33,580 bases of DNA from an uncultured Porphyromonadaceae bacterium (GCA_947166165.1 CAMVDK010000003.1:1-33580), one strand, 5' to 3'; shown: positions 21,189 to 29,421, counted from the first letter of the stretch. The notes: generated by a model from the sequence alone, not told the origin. Program-made: numbers and translations.

Positions 21189-21193
21189 ATTGG

Positions 21194-22000
21194 CTATCGA
21201 TTATTGAACTTTTCCTTTAGGGCATTGAGGCGGCGTTGCTCATTGACTCGCTGCTTGGCTTCGGCAAAGACGCGCTTGGTGTCGTCGGCAAAGTCGCTGT
21301 TCATCACCCATCCCGCATATCCGGGGTCGTTGGCAAGAACATCGTCGAGCAGCTGGCCACGGTATTTGCCAAAGTTGATGGTGGGCTGGCCCTTGTCGTT
21401 GAGCACAACGCGCCCGGCCAGGTCCACATTGCGCGTGTGGGAAGAGTAGGCCGACAGCTTCCCGATGTCGTTTTCCAGGTCGGGGTAGCGGTCGAGCTGC
21501 GCCTTGAGCACGTTGAGCGTGGTGCGCGCGTCGGCCATGGCGTTGTGGTGGTTCTCCATCTCCACACCGCAGTAGAAGCGGCAGGCGGCGGCCAGGTCGC
21601 GCTTCTCGCGCTTGTGGTAGATGGTCTGCACGTCCACAAACCGGCACTGCTTGATGTCGAACTCCACGCCGGCTTTGGCCATTTCCTGCGCCAGCAGGGG
21701 GATGTCGAAGTTGTTGCTGTTGAAGCCGGCGATGTCGCAGCCCTCAAACACGCCGGCAATCTCCTGCGCCAGCTGCGCGAAGGTGGGGCAGTGGGCCACA
21801 TCAGCGTCGGTGATGTGGTGCACGGCAATCGAGGCGGCCGGGATGGGCATGCCGGGGTTGATGCGGTAGGTGTGCGACGACTCGTGCCCGTCGGGATACA
21901 CTTTCACATAGCTCAGCTCGATGATGCGGTCCTTGGTGATGTTGAGTCCCGTCGACTCCACATCGAACACAATGAGCGGGCGTGTCAATTTCAGTTCCAT
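21194..22000 (-). CDS. DnaQ-like 3'-5' exonuclease (DEDDh) with a C-terminal extension
   Basis: A 268-residue DEDDh exonuclease. Motif I is FDVESTGLN (D and E), motif II is AGFNSNNFDIPLLAQEM (D), motif III is HHNAMADARTTLNVLKAQ (H and D). The last ~80 residues (INFGKYRGQLLDDVLANDPG ... FADDTKRVFAEAK) form the extra domain known from Bacteroidetes exonucleases with a DUF3820-like motif. It may proofread for the polymerase or process DNA ends. Its position directly after dnaN fits a replication role. No polymerase domain is present. Confidence 0.9.
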   Translation of the reverse strand: MELKLTRPLIVFDVESTGLNITKDRIIELSYVKVYPDGHESSHTYRINPGMPIPAASIAVHHITDADVAHCPTFAQLAQEIAGVFEGCDIAGFNSNNFDIPLLAQEMAKAGVEFDIKQCRFVDVQTIYHKREKRDLAAACRFYCGVEMENHHNAMADARTTLNVLKAQLDRYPDLENDIGKLSAYSSHTRNVDLAGRVVLNDKGQPTINFGKYRGQLLDDVLANDPGYAGWVMNSDFADDTKRVFAEAKQRVNEQRRLNALKEKFNNR

Positions 22001-22027
22001 AGTGGATATGAATTCGGTTAGTGCGCG

Positions 22028-23146
22028 TCAAATCATCATCGGCATTTGCAGCACGAGCAGTTCTTCGCCCTGCTTCTGGTCGGCGGGCAGGAAGATGCCG
22101 GCCCGGCTGGGGTCGCTGAGCTTGATGACCACCTGCTCGGAGTCGATGTTGTTGAGCACCTCGATGATGTCGCTGTTCTTGAATCCCATCACCAGGTCGT
22201 CGCCGACGTATTCGCACTGGATGCGCTCCTCGGCACTGGTGGCGTGGTCGAGGTCCTGTGCGGTGAGCTTCATGCCTCCCTCGCCCAGCTGGAGCTTCAC
22301 GAGTCCGCCCACGCTGGCGAAAATCGACACGCGCCGCATGGCCGTGAGCAGCGTCAGCCGGTCGGCGGTCACGGTCTTGGGGCTGTCCTGCGGAATGACC
22401 TTGTTGTAGTCGGGATAACGCCCGTTGATGAATCGGCACGAGAGGATGTAGGCACCGGCCTCGAAGGTGGCGCTGCCGTCTTCGAGGGTGATGTGCACCG
22501 GCTCGCTGCTGCCCTTGTCGAGCACCGTGTTGAGGATCGAGGCCGGCTTGGAGGGCAGGATGAAGCTGCGCTCGGTGTTGGGCGTGATGTTGCTCTTGGT
22601 GAAGCGTACCAGCTTGTGGGAGTCGCTGGCCACGAAGGTGATGGAATCGGGCTTGATGTCCCAGTAGATGCCCATGAATTGCGGATGCATCTCGTCGGTG
22701 CCCACGGCGAAGAGCGAGTGCATGATGCCCTCGCACACGTCCTTCTCCGACAGCACAAGCACTTGCTGATTCTCGCCACCCTGCGCCTTGAGCGGATAGT
22801 CGTCGCCATTGAAGGCGGTGATGTTGAACTGACCGTTGAGGTAGGTGATGGTCACCTCCAGGTTGTCGAGGTTCACTTCGAACGTCAGCCCCACGTCGGG
22901 CAGCTCGCGCAACAGGTTGAGCATGCGCTTCACGTCGACGGCGAAACGCCCTTCGCCCTCGGCACCAGGCACCTCGATGGAGGTGGTCATGCGTGTCTCC
23001 ATGTCGCTGCCGGTCACCACCAGCCGCTCGCCGCCAAGTTCAAACAGAAAGTTGTCGAGGATGGCATAGGCGTTCTTGTTGCTTATCACCTTGCTCACTG
23101 CCGTCAGGTGCGACAGCAGCAGCTTGCTTTGGATGTTGAATCTCAT
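22028..23146 (-). CDS. dnaN: DNA polymerase III sliding clamp (beta subunit)
   Basis: A 372-residue clamp of normal length. The N-terminus MRFNIQSKLLLSHLTAVSKV is typical, with NAYAILDNFLFEL and the strand GERLVVTGSDMETRM. The second and third clamp domains have HPQFMGIYWDI, FVASDSHKLVRFTKSN and the C-terminal LPADQKQGEELLVLQMPMMI. The ring holds polymerase III on DNA and is essential. It is the first gene of dnaN-exonuclease-coaBC-DUF4835-recN-rlmB. The upstream 160 bases hold its likely promoter and a leader hairpin. Confidence 0.97.
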   Translation of the reverse strand: MRFNIQSKLLLSHLTAVSKVISNKNAYAILDNFLFELGGERLVVTGSDMETRMTTSIEVPGAEGEGRFAVDVKRMLNLLRELPDVGLTFEVNLDNLEVTITYLNGQFNITAFNGDDYPLKAQGGENQQVLVLSEKDVCEGIMHSLFAVGTDEMHPQFMGIYWDIKPDSITFVASDSHKLVRFTKSNITPNTERSFILPSKPASILNTVLDKGSSEPVHITLEDGSATFEAGAYILSCRFINGRYPDYNKVIPQDSPKTVTADRLTLLTAMRRVSIFASVGGLVKLQLGEGGMKLTAQDLDHATSAEERIQCEYVGDDLVMGFKNSDIIEVLNNIDSEQVVIKLSDPSRAGIFLPADQKQGEELLVLQMPMMI

Positions 23147-23178
23147 ATCGTTAGGTTTAAAAAATTATATACCACTCT

Positions 23179-23213
23179 GCCTTGCAGGTTGCCCTTTTAG
23201 GCACCCCGCAAGG
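23179..23213 (-). promoter_or_regulatory. Leader stem-loop before dnaN
   Basis: On the minus strand CCTTGC near the transcript 5' end pairs with GCAAGG (six pairs). An inner stem GGTGCC pairs with GGCAACC around the loop TAAAAG. No T run follows, so it is more likely a 5' stabiliser or control element than a terminator. Confidence 0.4.
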
Positions 23214-23224
23214 GATTGAAACTA

Positions 23225-23258
23225 CAAATTTAGCAACAATTTTCGAAACTAACGCAAA
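23225..23258 (-). promoter_or_regulatory. Likely dnaN promoter
   Basis: Minus-strand TAAATTTG (plus CAAATTTA, 23225-23232) is an exact -7 element. TTTG (plus CAAA, 23255-23258) lies 22 bases upstream, slightly longer than usual. The start would be near 23217, some 70 bases before the dnaN ATG. The -33 element abuts the terminator of the preceding gene. Confidence 0.55.
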
Positions 23259-23294
23259 AAAGCGCGTCCGCCGTGCGGCGGAAGCGCTTTTTTT
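23256..23294. terminator. Bidirectional terminator after the M13 peptidase gene
   Basis: AAGCGC-G-TCCGCC, loop GTGC, GGCGGA-A-GCGCTT is a 12-pair stem with one mismatch (23260-23289). A run of A on the left and of T on the right lets it work in both directions. It ends the nadE-peptidase transcription unit just before the dnaN promoter. Confidence 0.88.
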
Positions 23295-23310
23295 AGGCAT
23301 TTTTTGCGTT

Positions 23311-25320
23311 TCACCAGATGGCCACGCGGTCGGCGGGCTCGCGATACATCTTCTGTCCGCTGGTGATGCCGAAGGCTTTGAAGAACGGGTCGAGGTTGCG
23401 GATGGCCACATTCACGCGGTTCACGCCCAGCGAGTGGGGGTCGACCTTGGTACGGCGCAGGATTTCCTCCTTGGTGATGTTGTTGGCCCACACGTTGGCA
23501 TAGGCCAGGAAGAAGCGCTGGTCGGGGGTGAAGCCGTCGATGGTCTGGTTGCCCTTGCCCTGGTCGGTGTGCTTGAAGGCGGTGTAGCTCACGCGCAGCC
23601 CGCCGTGGTCGGCGATGTTCTCGCCCATGGTGAAGGTGCCGTTGGCGTGGATGCCGTCGGCCACCACCTCGGCGCTGTACTGCGCCCCGAGTTTGTCGGC
23701 CAGGGCCTTGAAGCGGTCGGCGTCCTCTTGCGTCCACCAGTCCACCATGTTGCCCTCGTGGTCGAAACTGCGTCCCTGGTCGTCGAAGCCGTGGGTCATC
23801 TCGTGGCCAATCACCACACCGATGGCGCCATAGTTGCTGGCATCGTCAGCGGTGGGGTCGAAGTAGGGCGGCTGCAGGATGGCGGCCGGGAAGCAGATCT
23901 CGTTGGTCGACGGCTCGTAGTAGGCGTTCACCGTCTGCGGCGTCATCTGCCAGCGGGCTTTGTCGACGGGTTTGAACAGCTGGCTGTACTCGTAGGCGGC
24001 CTCATGCTGGCGAGCGGCCTTGACGTTGGCCCAGTAGGAGCGGCCGGTGTCGATGTCGATGCCGCTGTAGTCGCGCCACTTGTCGGGATAGCCGATTTTG
24101 ACGGTGAAGCTGTTGAGCTTGACCAGTGCGTTCACCTTGGTGGTGGGCGACATCCAGGTGAGGTCTTTGATGTGCTCGCCCAGGGCCACCTTCAGGTTGT
24201 CGACGAGCCGCTGCATCTTCTTCTTCGACTCGGCGGGGAAGTATCGCTCCACATAGAGCTGCCCGACGGCCTCGCCCAGCAGCGTGTTGGGCACGTTCAG
24301 GGCGCGTTTCCAGCGGGGCTGCATCACCTGCTTGCCGCTCAGGGCGCGGCTGTAGATGTCGAAATTGGCCTGCACAAAGTCGTCGCTCAGGTAGTTGGAG
24401 GCCGCGTCGGCGAGTTTGAAGGCCAGATAGTTCTTCACCTGGTCGTCGGTGAGCTTGCCCAGCAGCTCGTTGACCTTGGCCAGCGAGGCGGTCTGCATGA
24501 CGCACACGCGCTGCACACCGCTGATGCCCAGAGCGGCCATGAAGGCGTCCCAGTCGATGCGGGGATAGTCGGCCTTGAGCTGGTCGAGCGTGCGCAGGTT
24601 GTAGAGCTTGGAGTAGTCGCGGGTCTGTTCGCGTGTCATGGCCGCCCGTGCCAGCTCGGTTTCGATGGCCATCACGTCGTTGGCGGCTTTGGTGGCGGCA
24701 CCCTTTTTGTAGCCGGCCAGTTGCATGAGTTTGACCACGTAGTTGCGGTAGGCTGTGCGCACCTTGACGGTGTTGGCATCGTTTTCAAGATAGTAGTCGC
24801 GGTCGCCCAGGCCCAGTCCGCCCTGGATGAGGTAGAGCAGGTTGGTGTTGGAGTCCTTGAGGTCGGCCATCACGGCGCTATTGAAGAAGGGGTCGCCCAG
24901 ACCGTTGTGGAACCAGGCAATCAGGCGCGAGAAGTCGGCCCGGCGGGAGTTGGCGATCATCGCCAGGTCGTCGGCCAGCGGAACGGCTTTCTCGGCGTTG
25001 AGGCGCGCGCTGTCCATGCCCATGGCATAGAGGTCGCCCACCTGCTGCTTGATGGAGCCCTTGGGGTTGCCCGTGCCCAGCGTGGTGATGATTTGCTTCA
25101 CCTGCTCGCGGCTGTTCTCGGCCAGCTGGTCGAAGGTGCCGAAGCGGGCATACTGTGGGTCGAGCGGGTTGGCCTTCATCCAGCCACCGCAGGCATACTG
25201 ATAGAAGTTCTCGCCGGGCGACACCGAGGTGTCGAGGTTGGCGCGGTCCACGCCCTTGAGGCTGCCCGCGTGCATGGTGAGGCTTGCAGCCATCGTGAGT
25301 AGCAATGCGATTTTTTTCAT
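23311..25320 (-). CDS. M13-family (neprilysin/PepO-like) zinc metallopeptidase
   Basis: A 669-residue exported peptidase. ATG 25320 gives a signal peptide (MKKIALLLTMAASLTMHAGS, cleavage near MHA-G); longer in-frame starts run into nadE. The M13 N-terminal domain begins at SVSPGENFYQYACGGWMKAN. The catalytic part has NAYYEPSTNEICFPAAILQP, then the zinc motif HEMTH in GVVIGHEMTHGFDDQGRSFD, the third ligand in ENIADHGGL, and the tail ending DRVAIW in place of the classic CRVW. Such enzymes cleave peptides in the periplasm. There are 44 bases between it and nadE with no promoter seen, so they may be co-transcribed. Confidence 0.95.
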   Translation of the reverse strand: MKKIALLLTMAASLTMHAGSLKGVDRANLDTSVSPGENFYQYACGGWMKANPLDPQYARFGTFDQLAENSREQVKQIITTLGTGNPKGSIKQQVGDLYAMGMDSARLNAEKAVPLADDLAMIANSRRADFSRLIAWFHNGLGDPFFNSAVMADLKDSNTNLLYLIQGGLGLGDRDYYLENDANTVKVRTAYRNYVVKLMQLAGYKKGAATKAANDVMAIETELARAAMTREQTRDYSKLYNLRTLDQLKADYPRIDWDAFMAALGISGVQRVCVMQTASLAKVNELLGKLTDDQVKNYLAFKLADAASNYLSDDFVQANFDIYSRALSGKQVMQPRWKRALNVPNTLLGEAVGQLYVERYFPAESKKKMQRLVDNLKVALGEHIKDLTWMSPTTKVNALVKLNSFTVKIGYPDKWRDYSGIDIDTGRSYWANVKAARQHEAAYEYSQLFKPVDKARWQMTPQTVNAYYEPSTNEICFPAAILQPPYFDPTADDASNYGAIGVVIGHEMTHGFDDQGRSFDHEGNMVDWWTQEDADRFKALADKLGAQYSAEVVADGIHANGTFTMGENIADHGGLRVSYTAFKHTDQGKGNQTIDGFTPDQRFFLAYANVWANNITKEEILRRTKVDPHSLGVNRVNVAIRNLDPFFKAFGITSGQKMYREPADRVAIW

Positions 25321-25364
25321 TGAGTTATTAAGTTTGTTCGGTGTTATTCGCAATGATGTTCGGT

Positions 25365-26225
25365 TCAAGGCGCATAGGTTTCGCGTGGAATGACGATGGG
25401 CATTCGCTTTCGCTTGAACTCCGAGTTGCGGTGCCGGCGCAGCACGCGCTCCACCGTTTCGGCGCCATAGTCGGCGTTGAGCCGCTGCATGGTGGCTGCC
25501 TCGGCCTCGGGGTCGCCTTTCGCGGCGATGTAGCTGGCCAGGATGTCGTCGACGTGCTCGTAAGTGTGTCCGGGAGCGATTTGCGCCATGTCGCCGCCGT
25601 CGGCCACGCCGTTGCCGTCGGTGGGCATGATGTCGTGAGCCGCGCGCAGGGCCTGGTGGCGCGGGTCGGCAGCGTCGGGCCACAAGTGCGTGAAGGCGTG
25701 GCGGCACAGCTCGTAGACCTCGTGCTTCCACAGCCCGCCGATGGGGTTGTAGTCGGCCACGTCGCCGTGAATGGTCCAGAAGCCGAGGTTGTGTTCGGTC
25801 AGGTTGTCGGTGTCCATCACAAGTCCGCCGGTCACCGACGCTATATTATATAGGTATATCATGCGCAGGCGGGCCTTGATGTTGCCCTGCGAGATGGGTG
25901 TCGACGGCAGCCGCTGCTCGCAGGTGGCCCGCAGCAGCAGGTATTGCGCCTGCAGGTTCTCGGTCCACCACTCGTCGCAGAACGCCTCCATGGCGCGCCG
26001 GGCCGAGTCGTTCTCCTCGGCGGTGTTGCTTGTGCAGGGCAGGCTCACGCCAATCAGTTTCAGCCCCAGTTCGCGATGCGTGTGCACCACCTGGTGGCAG
26101 ATGGCCGCCGTCACCGTGCTGTCGAGCCCTCCCGACAGGCCGAGCACCATGGTCTTCAGGCCATGGTCGGTCAGATAGCCGGCCGTGACTTCGACCAGCG
26201 TGTTGAAAACCTTGTTATAGTCCAT
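25365..26225 (-). CDS. nadE: NAD+ synthetase, ammonia-type
   Basis: A 286-residue NAD synthetase. The start is ATG 26225 (MDYNKVFNTLVEVTAGYLTD), placed 40 bases from a clear promoter; upstream in-frame codons lie beyond the promoter. The ATP pyrophosphatase P-loop is VLGLSGGLDSTVTA (SGGxDS). Further landmarks are QGNIKARLRMIYLYNIAS, GLVMDTDNLTEHNLGFWT and HGDVADYNPIGGLWKHEVYE. It lacks a glutaminase domain, so ammonia is the nitrogen donor. It adenylates and amidates nicotinic acid adenine dinucleotide in the last step to NAD+. The C-terminus RRHRNSEFKRKRMPIVIPRE is the family's closing segment. Confidence 0.93.
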   Translation of the reverse strand: MDYNKVFNTLVEVTAGYLTDHGLKTMVLGLSGGLDSTVTAAICHQVVHTHRELGLKLIGVSLPCTSNTAEENDSARRAMEAFCDEWWTENLQAQYLLLRATCEQRLPSTPISQGNIKARLRMIYLYNIASVTGGLVMDTDNLTEHNLGFWTIHGDVADYNPIGGLWKHEVYELCRHAFTHLWPDAADPRHQALRAAHDIMPTDGNGVADGGDMAQIAPGHTYEHVDDILASYIAAKGDPEAEAATMQRLNADYGAETVERVLRRHRNSEFKRKRMPIVIPRETYAP

Positions 26226-26264
26226 AATGCGAAAATAATTCAGAGTGAGGTGGAAATTACAGCG

Positions 26265-26297
26265 CAAAATTACTGCAATCCGAGCGAAAAACCAAAA
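26265..26297 (-). promoter_or_regulatory. nadE promoter
   Basis: Minus-strand TAATTTTG (plus CAAAATTA, 26265-26272) is an exact -7 element with TTTG (plus CAAA, about 26293-26296) 20 bases upstream. The predicted start is near 26258, about 33 bases before the nadE ATG. Confidence 0.75.
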
Positions 26298-26302
26298 CAA
26301 GT

Positions 26303-26334
26303 TTTGATTTTTCCGCAAACTTGCACTACCTTTG
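26303..26334 (+). promoter_or_regulatory. wecB-galE promoter
   Basis: TTTG at 26303-26306 and TACCTTTG at 26327-26334 are spaced by 20 bases, an ideal Bacteroidetes promoter. Its -33 element lies within ten bases of the nadE -33 element, so the two promoters stand back to back. The leader to wecB is about 110 bases. Confidence 0.78.
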
Positions 26335-26450
26335 CATTCAGTTTTCAGGGCTTTACCGTTTTCGGTGATGTAGGGCCGAGTCGCCACAGCCACCTTGAAC
26401 AGGAGAGTCTATCGACCAAAAACAGACATCAAATCATTAATCATTCGTAT

Positions 26451-27608
26451 ATGAAACGAATCATGCTCGTGTTCGGGACCCGTCCCGAAGCCATCAAGAT
26501 GGCGCCGCTCGTCAAGGAGTTCCAGCGCCATCCCGACCAGTTCGACACCGTGGTGTGCGTCACCGGTCAGCACCGTGAGATGCTCGACCAGGTGCTCGAG
26601 ATTTTCGACATCCGCCCCGACTACGACCTCAACATCATGAAGCCCGGCCAGGACCTGTACGACATCACCAGCCGCGTGCTGCTTGGCATGCGCGACGTGC
26701 TGCGCCGCGTGGAGCCCGACGTGGTGCTCGTGCATGGCGACACCACCACCAGCACCGCCGCCGCGCTGGCCGCCTTCTACCAGCAGATACCCGTGGGCCA
26801 TGTGGAAGCCGGGCTGCGCACCCACAACATCTACAGCCCCTGGCCGGAGGAGATGAACCGGCAGATCACCGGCCGCATTGCCACCTACGACTTTGCCCCC
26901 ACACCGCTGAGCCGCCAGAATCTGCTCGACGAGCACGTTGCCGACGACCACATCACCGTGACGGGCAACACCGTCATCGACGCCCTCTACTGGGTGGTGG
27001 ACAAAATCAAGCGCACCCCCTCGCTCAGCGCCGAGCTCACCGAAGCCCTGCGCGAGAGCGGCTACGACGTGGAGCGCCTTGCCGCCGGCACCGGGCGCCG
27101 CCTGGTGCTCATCACCGGCCACCGGCGCGAGAACTTCGGCGATGGCTTTCGCAACATCTGCCAGGCCATCAAGACCCTCAGCGAGCGCTATCCGCAGGTC
27201 GACTTTGTGTATCCCATGCACCTCAACCCCAACGTGCGCGGACCCATCCACGACCTTTTCGGCGCCGACCTTGCCGGGCTGGGCAACCTCTTCTTCATCG
27301 AGCCGCTGGAGTATCTGCGCTTCGTCTTCCTCATGGAAAAAGCCCACATCGTGCTCACCGACAGCGGCGGCATCCAGGAGGAGGCCCCCGGCCTGGGCAA
27401 GCCCGTGCTCGTGATGCGTGACACCACCGAGCGTCCCGAGGCGCTCGACGCCGGCACCGTGAAGCTCGTGGGCACCGACTACGACCGCATCGTCGACAGC
27501 ATTGCCTGCCTGCTCGACGACCAGCAGGCCTACGAGGCCATGAGCCATGCCGTGAACCCTTATGGCGACGGACACGCCTGCGAGCGCATCGTGGCCAAGA
27601 TGCAGTGA
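26451..27608 (+). CDS. wecB: UDP-N-acetylglucosamine 2-epimerase (non-hydrolysing)
   Basis: A 385-residue enzyme. The start ATG 26451 gives MKRIMLVFGTRPEAIKMAPL, the standard N-terminus. Other family segments are CVTGQHREMLDQVLEIF, VLVHGDTTTSTAAALAAFY, VGHVEAGLRTHNIYSPWPEE, and the UDP-binding TDSGGIQEEAPGLGKPVLVM followed by RDTTERPEALDAGTVKLVG. It converts UDP-GlcNAc to UDP-ManNAc for capsule, O-antigen or secondary cell-surface polymers. It is followed after 75 bases by galE, another nucleotide-sugar epimerase, so the pair probably supplies cell-surface polysaccharide precursors. Confidence 0.95.
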   Translation: MKRIMLVFGTRPEAIKMAPLVKEFQRHPDQFDTVVCVTGQHREMLDQVLEIFDIRPDYDLNIMKPGQDLYDITSRVLLGMRDVLRRVEPDVVLVHGDTTTSTAAALAAFYQQIPVGHVEAGLRTHNIYSPWPEEMNRQITGRIATYDFAPTPLSRQNLLDEHVADDHITVTGNTVIDALYWVVDKIKRTPSLSAELTEALRESGYDVERLAAGTGRRLVLITGHRRENFGDGFRNICQAIKTLSERYPQVDFVYPMHLNPNVRGPIHDLFGADLAGLGNLFFIEPLEYLRFVFLMEKAHIVLTDSGGIQEEAPGLGKPVLVMRDTTERPEALDAGTVKLVGTDYDRIVDSIACLLDDQQAYEAMSHAVNPYGDGHACERIVAKMQ

Positions 27609-27683
27609 TTGCTTCGGGCAACCCACAACTGCATTGCACCACCAGAGCTGACCATTGATAACCATCAACCCTTCACCCACCAT

Positions 27684-28724
27684 ATGCAAACGAAAGGAAA
27701 AATTCTAGTCACCGGCGGAACCGGATTCATCGGTTCGCACACCACCGTCGAGCTGCAACAGGCCGGCTACGAGGTGGTGATCATCGACAACCTGAGCAAC
27801 AGCAACCGCGACGTGGTCGACGGCATCGAGCGCATCACTGGTGTCAGGCCCCACTTTGTAGAGGGCGACTGCACCGACATGGCCACCCTGCGCCAGCTCT
27901 TCGACACCCACCCCGGCATCAAAGGCATCATCAATTTTGCCGCCAGCAAGGCCGTGGGCGAGAGTGTGGAGAAGCCCATCCTCTACTATCGCAACAACCT
28001 CAACATCCTGCTCAATCTGCTCGACCTCATGCCCGTGTACGGTGTTGAGGCGTTTGTCTTCTCCTCGTCGTGCACCGTCTATGGCGAGCCTGACCAGAAT
28101 CCCATCACCGAGGCCGCGCCCATCAAAAAGGCCACCTCGCCCTACGGGGCCACCAAGCAGATATCGGAAGGCATCATCGCCGATGTGATTCGCAGCGGAA
28201 GCCCCATCAAGGCCGTGCTGCTGCGCTACTTCACCCCCATCGGGGCCCATCCGCGCGCCGAGATTGGCGAGCTGCCCAACGGCGTGCCGCAGAACCTGGT
28301 GCCATTCCTCACGCAGACGGCCATCGGCATCCGCAACGAACTCAGCATCTTCGGCGACGACTACAACACGCCCGATGGCTCGTGCATCCGCGACTTCATC
28401 TATGTGGTCGACCTTGCCAAGGCTCACGTCAAAGCCCTCGACCGCATGCTGCAAGGACACAACGCCGAGGCCCTCGAGACCTTCAACATCGGCACCGGCC
28501 AGGGACTGTCGGTGCTGCAACTGGTCGACGCCTTCGAGCAGGCCACCGGCGTGAAGGTGCCCCACCGCATCGTGGGTCGCCGTGAGGGCGACATCGAGCA
28601 AATATGGGCCGACCCCGCTCGCGCCAACCAGGTGCTCGGCTGGCACGCCGAGGCCGACATCAGCGACGTGATGCGCTCGGCATGGCGCTGGCAGCAGCGC
28701 CTGCGTGAGCGAGGACTGATGTGA
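27684..28724 (+). CDS. galE: UDP-glucose 4-epimerase
   Basis: A 346-residue short-chain dehydrogenase/epimerase. ATG 27684 (MQTKGKILVTGGTGFIGSHT) is preferred to in-frame starts further up because it gives the normal N-terminus. The NAD-binding motif is GGTGFIGSHT, the catalytic S-Y-K set is SSSCTVYGEPDQ and SPYGATKQISEGI (Y and K of YxxxK), then LRYFTPIGAHP with the usual N of RYFNPxGAH replaced by T. The C-terminal substrate part includes GSCIRDFIYVVDLAKAHVKA and YxxGTGxG-like FNIGTGQGLSVLQLVD. It interconverts UDP-glucose and UDP-galactose. A 12-pair hairpin follows the stop. Confidence 0.95.
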   Translation: MQTKGKILVTGGTGFIGSHTTVELQQAGYEVVIIDNLSNSNRDVVDGIERITGVRPHFVEGDCTDMATLRQLFDTHPGIKGIINFAASKAVGESVEKPILYYRNNLNILLNLLDLMPVYGVEAFVFSSSCTVYGEPDQNPITEAAPIKKATSPYGATKQISEGIIADVIRSGSPIKAVLLRYFTPIGAHPRAEIGELPNGVPQNLVPFLTQTAIGIRNELSIFGDDYNTPDGSCIRDFIYVVDLAKAHVKALDRMLQGHNAEALETFNIGTGQGLSVLQLVDAFEQATGVKVPHRIVGRREGDIEQIWADPARANQVLGWHAEADISDVMRSAWRWQQRLRERGLM

Positions 28725-28752
28725 CGCACTGTCGCGCCTTTTGAACCACCAG

Positions 28753-28786
28753 AAGCACATAAGCGTAACCAAAAGCTTATGTGCTT
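28753..28786 (+). terminator. Stem-loop after galE
   Basis: AAGCACATAAGC (28753-28764) pairs perfectly with GCTTATGTGCTT (28775-28786) over a ten-base loop. The T run after it is short and interrupted (TCAGTATAC), so termination may be incomplete or factor-assisted. Confidence 0.65.
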
Positions 28787-28881
28787 TCAGTATACTATGA
28801 CGCCTCAACAATTTTGCCCCTTATGTTCTTCTGGTCTAAAAAATATCCTCATGTCCTTTTAGTCAAGAAAAGGTGCAAAAG

Positions 28882-28897
28882 TGTCAGTCGACTGACA
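28882..28897. promoter_or_regulatory. 16-base palindrome upstream of groESL
   Basis: TGTCAGTCGACTGACA is a perfect palindrome centred about 56 bases before the predicted sigma-54 start site. That is a normal place for an activator (enhancer-binding protein) site. The binding protein is not known from the sequence. Confidence 0.6.
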
Positions 28898-28918
28898 AAT
28901 TGGCCACGCTACGCTGAC

Positions 28919-28935
28919 TTGGCACGACTTATGCA
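28919..28935 (+). promoter_or_regulatory. Putative sigma-54 promoter of groES-groEL
   Basis: TTGGCACGACTTATGCA fits the -24/-12 consensus TTGGCACGnnnnTTGCA at all but one of the fixed positions, with the invariant GG (28921-28922) and GC (28933-28934) separated by exactly ten bases. No TAnnTTTG element is visible between here and the groES start. Transcription would begin near 28946. Confidence 0.65.
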
Positions 28936-29005
28936 ATAGCGGTGGTGGTCACTCAAAAGACCAAAACAAGAAATTATACAACAACTTTTAAAAATATTTC
29001 GAATC

Positions 29006-29278
29006 ATGACAATCAAACCGTTAAGTGACCGCGTTCTCATCGAACCGGCAAAGGCTGAAGAAGTGGTCGGAGGCATCATCATCCCCGACAGTGCTAAGGA
29101 AAAACCCCTCAAGGGCATCGTGCGTGCCGCTGGTGGTGGCACCAAGGACGAAGAGATGGTCGTCAAGGCCGGCGACACCGTGCTCTATGGCAAGTATGCC
29201 GGAACCGAAATCGAAGTTGATGGCGAAAAGCTGCTCATGATGCGCCAGAGCGACATCCTGGCCATTATCGAGGACTGA
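29006..29278 (+). CDS. groES: Co-chaperonin GroES
   Basis: A 90-residue GroES of normal size. It starts MTIKPLSDRVLIEPAKAEEV, has the mobile-loop segment VVGGIIIPDSAKEKPLKGIV that contacts GroEL, and closes with VLYGKYAGTEIEVDGEKLLM and the tail SDILAIIED. It caps the GroEL barrel during folding. The gene is 143 bases before groEL and both are read from the promoter at 28919-28935. Codon use is strongly biased, as expected for a highly expressed gene. Confidence 0.97.
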   Translation: MTIKPLSDRVLIEPAKAEEVVGGIIIPDSAKEKPLKGIVRAAGGGTKDEEMVVKAGDTVLYGKYAGTEIEVDGEKLLMMRQSDILAIIED

Positions 29279-29324
29279 CACACCACCGCGAGAGTGTTTT
29301 GAAATGCAGACGTATGGATATTTT

Positions 29325-29345
29325 AGACTATAAGAACATAAGTCT
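29325..29345 (+). promoter_or_regulatory. Stem-loop in the groES-groEL spacer
   Basis: AGACTAT pairs with ATA-AGTCT around a short AT-rich loop. It lies in a 143-base spacer that holds no gene, and could mark RNA processing or adjust groEL output. A strong GGAGG ribosome binding site (29409-29413) stands before the groEL ATG, unusual for Bacteroidetes. Confidence 0.4.
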
Positions 29346-29421
29346 TTATCGGTGCGGATGCAGTTTGAAGAATAAAAAATAAAAAAGAAAACCGATTAAA
29401 TCCAACTGGAGGAACAACATT

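Noticed and set aside
23205..23222. AAGGGATTGAAAC resembles the 3' end of some CRISPR repeats
   Set aside because: Only one copy is present, with no spacer periodicity or cas genes; it is better explained as part of the dnaN leader and promoter region.
23182..25302. A 706-codon plus-strand frame opposite the M13 peptidase gene
   Set aside because: It is a shadow of the peptidase gene; the product is Val/Gly/His-rich with no family pattern, and it would start inside the dnaN leader.
28800..29005. HrcA/CIRCE element before groES
   Set aside because: The TTAGCACTC-N9-GAGTGCTAA inverted repeat is not present; the palindrome there has a different sequence.
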